NCBI GenBank assembly: GCA_964036665.1 | Contig: OZ038532.1 | Span: 6,324,001-6,388,000, forward strand | Reading direction: 5' to 3' | Origin: Gordius sp. MW1 | Lineage: Eukaryota > Nematomorpha > Gordioida > Gordea > Gordiidae | DNA length: 64,000 nucleotides | Notes under the pieces: generated by a model | Told to the model about the DNA's origin: nothing | The model's input: only the letters and a program-made list of their open reading frames with translations | The model's database searches: none | Program-made: the position numbers and the translations under genes | Part shown: piece after piece, positions 34,501-45,800 of the stretch | How positions within the stretch are numbered: position 1 is the first letter of the stretch | Layout of the letters: every line of letters starts with the position of its first letter

Positions 34501-35460
34501 ATGGAGCGCTACATAGTGAATTTCGTCGAGATCGGTTTGATTGGCCAGGTACCACAACAACCAAGCGTCGTAGCACCAGCGCAAGCGGTTTCTAGTGTCC
34601 CGAGCTCCGCATCTCAGCGACAATCTGTAATTCCACTCAACCCCAATAAGCCTGGCGCTAAGAACGCGACACCGGACCAAGATCGAGGTCAAGCCATGGC
34701 TGCCATCAAGGCTAAGGATAACGCAGCCAAATTTCGGTCGAGACGATCAAGCAAGCGTGCTTTCCAAGTTACCGAAGAGGGACTAGAGGATTCCGCGAAC
34801 GCGTTTATCTCACGGAACGTGATACGCCAGTACGCCGCTAACGACGAGACATTACAGCAGCACAAAGGGTGGAGTAAGGGTACGCGCGAAACAACAGTAG
34901 TGGTCGGGCCAAGGCGACACTACAAAAGGTACCTACCTAAGCTGCACGAGTCAAGGGAAGCGTTAAGGGAACCTGTGGCCCCCCAGTGGAGAGATACAGG
35001 AAAGGCGCGAGGGTTCGACGTCGGAGACCCAGTGTGGGTGCGTATGTTCCTGGGGCCCGATAAATGGGTGAAGGGCACCATTAGTGCCAAGCGCGAGGCG
35101 CGCTCGTTCGGCGTTAGGGCCCTAGGGAGAAACCACCATCGACATTTAGAGCAGGTGAGACGAAGGAAAATATTGGACTGTAGAAGGGTTGGACACGAAA
35201 ATGGTTGGCCGCACCGGGATACACTAGCGAACGAGCCAATTGATGCGAGCCCGTGCCAACAACGTCCAATCAAGGGTCCCCTACCAAGGTTCCGAACGAA
35301 AATGCCGCTACAGGAGCGGGGGGAACACGAAGTCCTTCCCATGGCTCTGGAGTTTAACAACGCCCCGCCTGAAGTTAGATACCCACGCCAGGTACGACAG
35401 GCCCCGAGCTACCTAAGGCACTATCTTTGTGAAAAGGGGGGAAGTGTGGAGGATAATTGA
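34501..35460 (+). pseudogene. Remnant Gypsy integrase C-terminal region
   Basis: This 319-codon ORF begins 15 bp after the Gag-protease stop. Its middle carries a typical Gypsy integrase C-terminal domain: FDVGDPVWVRMFLGPDKWVK followed by GTISAKREARSFGVRALG and a RHLEQVRRR ending. Sequence before it (34501-34980) has no recognisable core catalytic domain, so the reverse transcriptase, RNase H and integrase core were deleted and the remaining DNA is a chimeric open frame. The stop codon lies inside the 3' LTR. It cannot work as an integrase alone. Confidence 0.75.
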
Positions 35461-35716
35461 CGAAATGTAACTTACGCTTAAGTTCTATCATACTGGTGGA
35501 GTAAAAGTCAACGCAACAGATGGCATTATCTTCCTTATCGCGTGATTTCCTTATCGCGTGATAAATATAGTTTTATCGCGATTATTCTCATATCATTATC
35601 ATATATATTCGTCGCGCGCGTTGAATTATCGTGGAGTTTGGGTAAATAAAGTCGTGTAGACTATAACATTCTCGAGGCTCACAAGTCGAGTTGACTATAA
35701 CATTGTGACCTCAACA
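35445..35716 (+). repeat. 3' LTR of the Gypsy-type element
   Basis: This 272-bp LTR begins TGTGG and ends CAACA, preceded by a polypurine tract. It contains repeats of TTATCGCGTGAT and an AATAAA motif near 35644. It matches the two halves of the 5' LTR, which differs by an extra ATATCGCGTG-like duplication and a single-base change. Confidence 0.92.
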
Positions 35717-35874
35717 GTAACAATTAATATATTTTATGAACAACTATCAAATATATAGGAATAGTCCCATTTTTCATATACTCCATAATCTCAGCAAAAC
35801 CATATTCTTCCATTCTATTAAATAAATGCCAAATTAATCAAATAAATTATGTAGTTTAATATTTATAATATTAG

Positions 35875-36185
35875 GAACTTATAAGGCATACATCTAAAAA
35901 GGTAAATAACAAACTTTTGCATTAGCTTATATTTATAATCTTAGGAACTTACTTAGTACAAAATACAAAGTTTATTCAACAATTATAGAAGCATACATCT
36001 AAAAAGGTAAATAACAAACTTTTGCATTAGCTTATATTTACAATCTTAGGAACTTACTTATTACAAAATACAAAGTTTACTACAATTTCAACAATTATAG
36101 AAGCATACATCTAAAAAGGTAAACAACAAACTTTTGCATTAGTTTATATTTATAATCTTAGGAACTTACTTATTACAAAATACAA
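35875..36185. repeat. Tandem repeat, about three units of 106-114 bp
   Basis: The unit has TCTTAGGAACTTACTTA, ACAAAATACAAAGTTTA, AACAATTATAGAAGCATACA and AACTTTTGCATTAGCTTATA in order. The GGAACTTA landmark occurs at about 35875, 35943, 36049 and 36163. It lies inside the hAT element right of the LTR insertion. Confidence 0.8.
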
Positions 36186-37147
36186 GATTATATTGGTGAA
36201 AAAGTTTGCAAATTACGTGATCTCAAATGCATGTCATTACGTGAAATGAAATGTATGTTTTTCCGAAATTTGAACCAATCATGTTACTTAAAAAATCACG
36301 TGACTGGGAAAAAAAGTACTTTTGTCGTGTTTTTAACGAATGTGGAGGCGTGATTGACGATTACGCGATCTCAAACGCTACGTCGTCTCATACGCTACAA
36401 TATTCCACTTTCAACATTTTACTTTTATTTGATTAATTTAAGTTAATACACCTAAGATTTTTCATGGTTATCATTAAATTAAGATACTTTAATAAAATTA
36501 CATGAAAATATTTAATTTTAAATAAGTAGTTTACATTGTTTTGATTAATTTATATCAGTATATACACCTAAGTTTTAGATTAGAACAAAAATGTATATTA
36601 AATTATATGGCCTTAATATACCAGTAAAATTTGTGGTACAATTAAACACAAAATTTTGGTGCATTGTAAATAAGCAATTGAACTTACTTTTAAAAGAATA
36701 TATTTGAAGCTATAATCTTAAATTATGTAAACATAAATCTATAACAAATAGAATAAAAATGTTTTAAAGTCAAATTTAGCGCTTGAAAAAGGAATTAATG
36801 CTACAGGATATACGAATTAGGGGTTTAAAAATTAAGCAATTAATAATCTAAATTATCAATAAAAAAAATATATTTATAGAATTGTCTGACTTTTAAGGAC
36901 CTTTGTAATTCCATGACCGTTTATATAATCTCTGGCCCGTTCAAGCCTGATTATAAATCGTCAGGCCCGTTCAAGCCCGTTAAAAAAATCTCAGGCCCGC
37001 CCGAGCCCGTTCCACTGATTTTTAAGCCCGTCCGGGCCCGGCCCGTTAAAATTTTTATGATAAAAAGCCCGTCCGTACCCGCCCGCGGGCCGGGCTTTTA
37101 GGCCCGTCCGCGGGCCGGGCCTGCCCGTGCAGATCTCTAATTCCAAC

Positions 37148-38217
37148 TACTATACAAACAAAATAAATATGTCACAAAATTATATAAAAAAACAAAATAA
37201 TACAATAGTAAAAAATATCATTGAGCCCGAATTCCCCGAATCTTGTTATTGTGCCCGCCCTGACCAGTATTTTAATTTACTAATAGTTGCCCAGCCCGGC
37301 CTGGCGGGCAGATTTAGCAGCGAGCCGGGCTTTTCTGGTCTCGGATGTGTTATTGAAATCGAATTATTATAATGCTCTCTGATTTATAAATTTGAGTAAA
37401 TTATACTAATATATATTGTTTTATTAAATAGCGGAAATTTAACTGTGTAACCTTAAATATTATTTCGTAATTCAGTTACTTATAAAAAATGTAACTGTAA
37501 CCGTAATTAATTACATATTTTTTGCAAGTGACTGTAACCTAACTTAATGGCTCTCTATAAAAGGTGTTGGTGGAAATAATTGATTTTCTCGAATGACTCA
37601 TTGGCAAATATTTTGTTATTTACCTTAAAAAATTCATAAATAATAATTTGTGTTGTTGCTACCATTTATTGTGCTTTTATTCTTATTACTCAAATCTTTA
37701 AAATATTAGGGTGCCTGAGACATAAGAGATTTTTATAGATAAATATATTTTCTTACTTTCAATAAATATTAATTTTCAAATAGGATATAAAACCTATTAA
37801 TTTTTTAAAGTCATTTAATTATATGACTAACAAACTTCTCTAAACATCAGTTGCAAAAATCTGGTCAATTGTATAAACATATATTTAATGGCCGAACGAA
37901 AAAACGTAAACAATTAGTGGTCCATAAGTCTTAAAGTAAATTGTTATTTTTCATTTGCATTTTGTTATATTCGCTTGAAAAATAAATACCATAATTAAAT
38001 TTTTTTTCCGAATCTAACAGTAAATTATAGATGTAATGCATTATGCATAAATTAACGGATATATCAAGCAACTAATATGATGAGTTTATTTAATATGTAA
38101 ATAGCAACACATAAGAATGCATATGATTTATTGCCCGATTTCTAAAAAGAAATAAAAATAAATTAAAATTTAACGTAAAATAAGCATGAGATTTATTAAC
38201 TTCAGCAATTAACTTTT
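37148..38217. other. Non-coding AT-rich stretch with a small hAT-like GC patch
   Basis: Between the hAT element and the secreted-protein gene I see no gene. A GC-rich patch at about 37215-37335 (GCCCAGCCCGGCCTGGCGGG) resembles hAT subterminal sequence and may be another fragment. Confidence 0.4.
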
Positions 38218-39153
38218 TTATTTGTATATTTCCTTACAGCAGGCTCCTAAACGCATATAAAGAGCTTTTGACGAACCGTATACGTCAAAAACATCAGGAT
38301 TTATATGAGTTATAAATGCTCGTTCAAATACATTAGATCCTTCTTCATCATTCGATTTCAATAGAATATAATCTGCTTCCTGAGTAATTTTTCCCTATTC
38401 AAAAGTATATAATTCGCATTTACATTTAAATGAAATAAATCTTTAGAAAGTGTATGTAGATACTTAATTACATAGTTTTGGAAACTTGATGGATATATAC
38501 ATTCACTAGATAATGTTTCGCTAATTTTAATGTAGCATAGCGCAGGACTAAAAATTGTATCGACATATTCCCGTTTCAAAACTAGTGTTAGCTGTTTAAA
38601 TAAAAATTATAATTTTAAAACATTTAATTAAACTATAATATGAATAAAAAGTATCTTACATTGCTATCAACTTTAAAGGCAATTTCAACTTCGTTGTAGG
38701 CGCAATGCAGTTTGTTTATTATCTTATAAAGACTTTCATTTTCATCAGTTTTGTTTTGAACAATGGCATCCAACTTCCACCAAATAAGTCCGTTTTCTTT
38801 TATAATATCGATATCACCTCTAGTTGATAAAATTGTAAATTAATCTGTTTAAAGTTTTGGAATTTATTGGAAGCTATAAAATCTTAGAATAACTAATCAA
38901 TCTATTAATTTTAAAATAATATAACATTTATTAACGGAGCTAATGCAGTGGTGTTACTTACACGCAAAATTTGGATGTAGAAGTTGTAACGTCTTTAAGC
39001 GAATAAGTCCCATTTTTCGTGACTACTTCGCAAATATCACTTTCATCTAGTCATTCAAATATATAATTTAAAAAAAATTAAGATTATAACATTCTTACAA
39101 GTTCCTAAAGCTAATGAAGCAACGATTAATGAAAGAAGAAGGATACTTTGCAT
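38218..39153 (-). CDS. Predicted small secreted cysteine-containing protein, 5 exons
   Basis: I do not recognise the family. Exons are 39099-39153, 38962-39046, 38660-38819, 38424-38591 and 38218-38379. All introns are GT-AG with matching phases (52, 142, 68 and 44 bp) and the spliced frame is 209 residues. The first exon encodes almost exactly a signal peptide (MQSILLLSLIVASLALGT). The mature part has seven cysteines: ICEVV, KFCV, LHCAY, ALCYI, SECIY and a terminal ACC, then KEIYK. One N-glycosylation sequon (KNGTYS) and another (QNKT) are present. No membrane segment follows. A polyadenylation-type AATAAA lies about 25 bp after the stop. The signal-peptide-only first exon and compact introns suggest a rapidly evolving extracellular protein (inference). 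Expression evidence is needed to confirm the model. Confidence 0.72.
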
Positions 39154-39540
39154 TTTACTAAAATATATTCGTTAATAAATTTAAATTGAGGATTAAAGGG
39201 ATATTTATAAAGCTAAATAAATATTTGTGTTAATGCATCATTATACAAACACTATAGAATTTAAATAACACAACGATGGCTTATATCGCCAAGTGTTTTA
39301 TTTGTACATAAAAATCAAATATCATTTTGGGATTTAAATATAGACCTGCAGTTTAGCATTCATATAATGTGTTTAGCAGCCATTATACAATATTAAATGA
39401 GAGAAAAATTTTTGGTAGGAAAGCCCATTACATCAGTTTAGTATAATTATTTAATTATATAATTTATTGTGATATAGTAATTCTTTAATTAAAATTAAAA
39501 AAATGAGCGTTAAATAATGTAATATATATAAAGTAAAGTG

Positions 39541-40220
39541 TGTGTATGTATGTATGTATGTATGTATGTATGTATGTATGTATGTATGTATGTATGTATG
39601 TATGTATGTATGTATGTATGTATGTATGTATGTATGTATGTATGTATGTATGTATGTATGTATGTATGTATGTATGTATGTATGTATGTATGTATGTATG
39701 TATGTATGTATGTATGTATGTATGTATGTATGTATGTATGTATGTATGTATGTATGTATGTATGTATGTATGTATGTATGTATGTATGTATGTATGTATG
39801 TATGTATGTATGTATGTATGTATGTATGTATGTATGTATGTATGTATGTATGTATGTATGTATGTATGTATGTATGTATGTATGTATGTATGTATGTATG
39901 TATGTATGTATGTATGTATGTATGTATGTATGTATGTATGTATGTATGTATGTATGTATGTATGTATGTATGTATGTATGTATGTATGTATGTATGTATG
40001 TATGTATGTATGTATGTATGTATGTATGTATGTATGTATGTATGTATGTATGTATGTATGTATGTATGTATGTATGTATGTATGTATGTATGTATGTATG
40101 TATGTATGTATGTATGTATGTATGTATGTATGTATGTATGTATGTATGTATGTATGTATGTATGTATGTATGTATGTATGTATGTATGTATGTATGTATG
40201 TATGTATGTATGTATGTATG

Positions 40221-40250
<30 letters not shown>
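39541..40250. repeat. (TGTA)n microsatellite, about 710 bp
   Basis: This is about 177 uninterrupted tetranucleotide units. Read on the minus strand it is (ACAT)n and directly follows a LINE-like 3' end at 40251-40420, so it is best explained as that element's expanded tail. Long ORFs in every frame here are artefacts of the repeat. Confidence 0.97.
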
Positions 40251-40251
<1 letters not shown>

Positions 40252-40420
40252 GGGCTAAATTCTGAAACTACCGGCCCGATTCGCGCGAAACCTTACCTGT
40301 AGGTTCCCAGGGCGGCCAGGGGTAAAATAGCTTTTCAGATTCCTAAAATACCTTTTAGTTTTAAAAATATCGGACATTTCCCGGCCGGTTTCATTTATAG
40401 CATCATATACAATAATGACG
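40251..40420 (-). mobile_element. 3' end of a non-LTR retrotransposon (minus strand)
   Basis: On the minus strand this reads GCGCGAATCGGGCCGGTAG followed by TTTCAGAATTTAGCCCTTAC and the ACAT array. A conserved '...GGT.CAGTAGTTT..GA..TA' block before a short-unit tail is typical of RTE-like and related LINE 3' ends. No coding part is recognisable upstream, so it is a severely 5'-truncated copy. Confidence 0.6.
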
Positions 40421-42881
40421 TCATACATACAAGGTTGAAGTTTTCTCGAATTAGATATTTAAAAGTATAATAAAAATGTTACAGTATACGATCAAAATTA
40501 TTGGGGTCAAAAAAACTATTTAAATTAAAAATTTAAATTATGCAATTTTGGCCATTATTATCACATGGTCGATCATAGAAGCATATTTTTAATAATTATC
40601 CATCCATCAATTAATTTATTATATTAAAGAAAATTGTATTTCAAATAAAAGAATTGTAGTTTGCCCAAATAAGTGAAAAGCTGGACGCGCTAAATTATGT
40701 TCAGGCGCAAAAAAAACAGATTTCAGGGCGGGTTGGGGTTTTGATTGAAGTCCGAAAACGGCCATTTGCCAGAATCGTGATTTTGCGGTAGGGCCAAAAA
40801 AAGTTTTTAGCACCTTTAATAAAAAAAACAAACCTGTGGCAATTTACAATTCTTTAGGCATGTATTAATTTATTTGACTATTTATATAGGCAAAATGTGT
40901 AAAGCAAAGCAATAAAAAATTTGATGTTAAATACTTTGTATGTGTTTATATTTTGTATTTAGCGTGTTAATTCTTCCTACATTAAGTTCGTGTCTATAGG
41001 ACAATTATATTTTAATCGCTCATTATATGATCGCGGGATAACGATGAGCAAGCACATCACTTATAGTATCTTCTAGAAATAATGTATATAGCAAAACAAC
41101 GTTTTCCGGGTCAGCTAGTATGTTAATAATTTGCAAATAAGTATTAAATATCCAATTGCATATTTTATTTTATTCTGCGTCTATTAACTTTATATATCGA
41201 TTTGTCAGCTTGTTATATTCTAATAAGTTAGCTTTCTATATGTAATATTTAATAACCTGATGTCAAACTTAATATTTTTTTAATAAAGTTATATTGGATT
41301 GTCTAAATTTAATCATTTCAGCACCAATTATAACTTTTAGGACAATGCTTAACATATGTTTAATTAACTACTGTTGATAACTTATATTTCCTGCTTCGCT
41401 GTAATCGAATAAAATATGAAAGACGTGAAATGACTTATTATTAGCTTAAATAAATTTAGAGTGTCTAAAATGTATAGAAAATTGAGACGCTGAAGAATAG
41501 ACAAATTGAGTTTAAAAAAGATCTTTGAGCATTTTATTATAGCAAAATATTTATCAATAGGCAAACACTTATCACTTAATGATAAATATTTTATAATTGA
41601 CACAAACTTAGGACGGATGCGTCCTGACGGTACGTCACTTGTCCCATGGGGCAAAGGCCTTTTTTTAAAATGGGACTACACTTGTATTGACCTGTTTGCA
41701 CCCTACAACGATACTCAAGACCCCCTAAGATCGGCAGAGACTCGTAAATCCGTAAAATATTCAGCTTTATCAGAAACCTCTATATTTATTCTTAACGATT
41801 CGTCTTGCTCAGGGACGTTTGGAAAGAGCGCTTTAAATTTTTTTAAAGAACTTAATAAACTTCGCCTCCTTCAAAAATATCGAATAGCTTTCTACTAAGA
41901 CAATCAATCGCCATTGCGATCGCTAAATCCAATTTTTATTCCCTGATGAACTCGATGCCCATTCTAAAGAGGATGAAAAAATGGATAATGTCTTTTAATC
42001 GTTTTTTTTATAAATATTTTCGTTCTTATATCTTTTTATAAATTCCATTATATATTTAATACTCGGATCTTAATAAAGCATGTTAAAAAAAATTAAGGAA
42101 GTTAGCATAGCGCAAATACATCTACTTGATTTTGATAGCAAAATTAACCATTGGAATTTATTAATAGGTTATGTATTGATATATTTTAATAAAAACACCT
42201 TATTAAATTTAAGCCTAGTTTATATATCTATGACATATTTGTTTATCTTGATTAACAAAAAAGTGCTATTTTATATGTTTAGGATTAGTGAACAAAAATT
42301 TGTTTTAAATTTTATAACATTTTGTATCAATTTTATTGCCATCCTAAAATTATCATTGTTACTTTCATTTAATTTTGCAGCACGACTTTATATTTATGAT
42401 ATGCGTATAAAATTAGTAGAAAATTTGAATTCGTTCCTTTTGTCATCATAAACTTGATAATAACATCTAGTTCCTTTGATTCATATAAATGTAGCATTTT
42501 AACAGTTTATTAAAATAGTAAAATATCACGAAGTATAAATTAATCCAATAGTATAGTATAATAAAAGTAAAAAAACATTTATATATATAAGTACATTAAT
42601 TAATAAATATTTAAAATCGATATATAAAGCAAATGCCATTTTAAACAATAATGTATGGTTTAAAATAACTTTTGTATGAGCTAATGTCAGCAGCTTAATT
42701 ACAATGGGGGGTTAGGTTACAACCTAGCTTGTGAACATAAATATAAAAAACATGTGCTTACAATTAACGAACCATAAAAATTTAAAAATTGCACGCGGGT
42801 TTTGATTAATGACGAAGTTTTATAAGAAAAGGAAGATTTGTAATATCATGTCATATTTAATATAATAAGCGTTTACACTGG
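40421..42881. other. Mostly non-coding stretch with a retroelement fragment
   Basis: Apart from the retroelement-like ORF at about 41600-41898, no gene is supportable. A CCGGGTCAGCTAGTA motif near 41107 resembles some Helitron-type 3' ends, but no supporting hairpin or second end is seen. The 123-codon ORF at 42080-42451 is low-complexity hydrophobic AT-rich sequence without a recognisable family. Confidence 0.4.
41600..41898 (+). pseudogene. Retroelement C-terminal domain fragment
   Basis: The frame reads LGRMRPDGTSLVPWGKG then LFLKWDYTCIDLFAP, a run of RSAETRKSVKYSAL, FGKSALNFFKEL and a hydrophobic end. The pattern RPDG.....PW..G....WD.T..D.........A...K...Y recalls a domain commonly predicted beside reverse transcriptases in invertebrate genomes. 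The rest of the element is missing. The PD...(WD) spacing hints at a nuclease-like fold, but that is speculation. Confidence 0.5.
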
Positions 42882-45800
42882 TTAAACCAAGATGAGTTCG
42901 TCCATGATTTCTAAGAAATATAAAGGGTCTGCATTTAATCTTAGCATGGCCGAACTCGAATCCTTTATGATGTCCAATGATTGATCCCAAAACTTAAGGT
43001 TCTTTTTCTTACCTTCTGCCATTCTTCTTTTCAATGTTTCCTCATCCGTCGGTGATGCATCAGTAATATCTATGTCACCGTAAGAGTCTTTATCTGGCGG
43101 TTCTCTATATGTATTCGATATGTAATTATCGTAGGCTTGTCTATTATCGAAAGATGCATCTTCCTCCTGAAAATCATCTTCATCGTAAGGAAGGAACGGT
43201 TTAACGGGATACGAAATTTCGTTTCCCATGTAACAGAAAGATAAGTAGAGGCAAAGCATAACATTCGATTGAACAAAATCACGCCAATCGATGCTATTTG
43301 ATAAACTTTTGATCAAAATGTCAGGAGCAACGAGTGACAAAATGTTGGGACCTTTATATAAATGGGAGTCTGAATCGGTGCATGAACCCGATAATACTTT
43401 AGAGAAATTGGGTTTAGAATGAATCAAACGGACACCGTTGCTATGAGATTTAAATTTGGATGGAAACGGAACCTTAAGGTATTTGCTATCGTACCAATGA
43501 GCATACAACTTGTATATTTCATTAATATGAGCACCGGTTAATAATGTATCATTGGCTACAACTTTAGGACTTTTCATGTTTGCAGTGTAAAAAGGATCAC
43601 TGCATTGATAAAAGTATTTATTCAGTATGGTTTCATACGTTTGCGCGGCGGCGTTGTCATTGGCAGATTTGTAGTCTGACAAAAAACATTCAAACTTTTT
43701 TAAACAATCCATGAAATCGGTAATGGAGTCATCAAAATAATCTTCGCTATATCCAGAATCGGTTCCCATATAATTCCTTTCACCTTCCTCCCTCTTGAGA
43801 GTCAATTGATCAATAAAGTGACGCACGAAAAAGGTGAAGGTAAAACGGCGTTTGATTAGCAAGAAAAAAAATATAACATTCGCCGGTTGGTACAAAAAAT
43901 CGAGATCTTGCCAGCCTTGGACTGTCAACGTCTTGTCTATACATCTTGACCAATAAGCTACATCCTCGGGTAGAAATCCTAAGTCTGATCTGTAATCCAT
44001 TAGCACCGTTGAATAATATTTGATCCAAGATGAATAAATTAAATAATCTAATTCATCGAGATCCTTAACATCATTAAGAGGCAAGGTTGTGTCTAAAGAC
44101 TTCGAAAAATTTTCATTCAACACCGTATTACTAAGGAATGACTCCGACCTAAAAGAACTCGACTTTGTTTTAAGCATAATTTCTGGGTAAATTTTGTCGC
44201 AAATCTCTGAATCGTCTATATTAATTACCGGTACAACAGAAATTCTATTTGATTCACATGCCACACTACTACTCTTACTGCTAGGTCTTTTAGAAGAACT
44301 AAAGCGTTTTAGAGTGTTGATACTTAACATGATATCTCTCAGACCTCTTTTAATTTCCGGATCAGAACTATCGTGCAAGTATTGTTGCATTGAATTACAT
44401 GGCAAATAGCACTTTTTAATGCTCGATCGATTAACAGAAGTGGAGAACTCGGTGTATGGAGATGAGCTACGCACTCTATCGGTTTTGTGTTGATGGTTGG
44501 CGTTGTTAATATAGTATCCAAACAGAGTCACAAGCATGAGAGAGCTGTAAAGTTTCTTAACGACCCATTTACCCATTAGGAATAATAGTTCTTTGCTATT
44601 CAGTTCTTGTAATCTTTGGGCCATTAAACGACGTTTATTAAAATTTACCTCGAATGTTAAATCTCTAGGCTCATACAAGCCCGCTATGGTTATGGGAATG
44701 TTGTCTGTATGTTTTCCCACAAATAACCTAATGTCCTTAGATCCTTTGGAAGAACTATGAAATATTTTTGAGAAGGACAAGGATAAACTAGGTTTAGATT
44801 TGTTATAACATTTAACTGCATTTTCCATTTCTTCGTATTCGTTGATAGAGTTGGGTAAATTTAAATTATCCGAAATATCGTTGGACTTGCTACGTAAATT
44901 GATTAGTTTCTGATTGGAATTGACGGCTTTACGAATCTCTCTAGTAGGGAATGTGCTTGATTCAGGAATTCCATTGAAATTATTAGTTGTTACCATTGAG
45001 CAGTTTGTAGTTTTAAATGTTCGGACGTATCTTGGCAAACGTTTATTCTTATTCTTTGATGAAACGAACAAACGACAAAATTTTTGAAAATTACTTATAG
45101 GAGGAGACCTTTTAACAGCATTGTAACTATTTTGCCGACCGGACAGGTATAGCGGAATTTTCAAAAAATTGATTAGTCCACTATTTGAACTTTTGCATCT
45201 ACTCACTTTATTTCTATAACAGTCATCAAATGTATAATTATTGTAATTGTCAATCACATATTTTCCTTGATCACTGGTTGGCAATGGGTTAGGTTGCCGT
45301 TGTCTTTTAAAGCTCGGAATTTTGCTAGGATAGTTTGAAAACTGAGAGTATTTATTTGAAATGTTTGGCAAGGTGAGAGTATTACGCCCGACCTTCATAA
45401 CATTGTTTTTAGGCTTAATCTCAATAAAATTCTCGGGCATAGCAAACGAAAATGGCGTTACATAGTTTATCTTCTTTTTCTTAATGTCATTACCGAAAAA
45501 AAATTGTTTAAGTGCGTTTTTGCTTAATGTCTTCTGTTTTTTCATCACCGATTTTCTGATTTCCATATTTGGACTATTGTTGATATCATGGAATTTGTCA
45601 TTGGTTTTACAGATATTCACACATTGATTAAAGACTAGTCTACATGAAGTGGAATTGGATGAAGGCTTTGCAGAAGGCTTCTCAGCTTGAAATTTTAAGT
45701 CAGTTTTTTTCATTTCCATTATCTTGCCAGACAAATCACTGTTTAAAATTGATCGGTTATTTGCTTCTATTATTGACGAAGAAATTTGAGAATGTTGTAA

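Larger units (their letters stand above)
30942..35716 (+). mobile_element. Ty3/Gypsy-type LTR retrotransposon, internally deleted, interrupted by a LINE
   Basis: The element runs from TGTGGAGGATAATTG to ...GACCTCAACA and is flanked by identical pentamers GTAAC (30937-30941 and 35717-35721). The 3' LTR is 35445-35716 (272 bp). The 5' LTR is split into 30942-31062 and 33365-33532 by the LINE. A primer-binding-site-like TGGCGTCGTGAGAACC follows the 5' LTR (about 33535), and the polypurine tract GAAAAGGGGGGAAG (35431-35444) precedes the 3' LTR. It encodes Gag-protease and the C-terminal end of integrase, but reverse transcriptase, RNase H and the integrase core are missing. The LTRs are nearly identical, indicating recent insertion. 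Confidence 0.93.
29990..37139. mobile_element. hAT-type element (TAGAGATCTGCA termini) split by an LTR retrotransposon
   Basis: The left end TAGAGATCTGCA and right end TGCAGATCTCTA are perfect inverted complements. They are flanked by identical octamers ATTCCAAC at 29982-29989 and 37140-37147. Subterminal regions (29995-30180 and 36920-37135) are GC-rich arrays of GGCCCGTCCGAGCCCGTCC type. Subtracting the inserted LTR element leaves about 2.4 kb of hAT DNA with no recognisable transposase. The interior has tandem repeats on both sides of the insertion (30437-30615 and 35875-36185). Confidence 0.92.

Noticed and set aside
33984-34502. Antisense ORF of 172 codons opposite Gag-protease
   Set aside because: It is a shadow of the GC-richer Gag-protease frame and shows no family motifs.
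35875-36185. CRISPR-like array of spaced repeats
   Set aside because: The units are head-to-tail duplications of about 110 bp without distinct spacers, in a eukaryotic transposon.
39538-40265. Three overlapping ORFs of about 240 codons (MYVC repeats)
   Set aside because: These again arise from the uninterrupted TGTA microsatellite, which lacks stops in every plus frame.
41090-41112. Helitron 3' end (CCGGGTCAGCTAGTA)
   Set aside because: No preceding hairpin, no matching 5' end and no helicase sequence were found.
42080-42451. 123-codon plus-strand ORF, hydrophobic
   Set aside because: It is low-complexity AT-rich sequence with no recognisable motif, signal peptide pattern or splice context.
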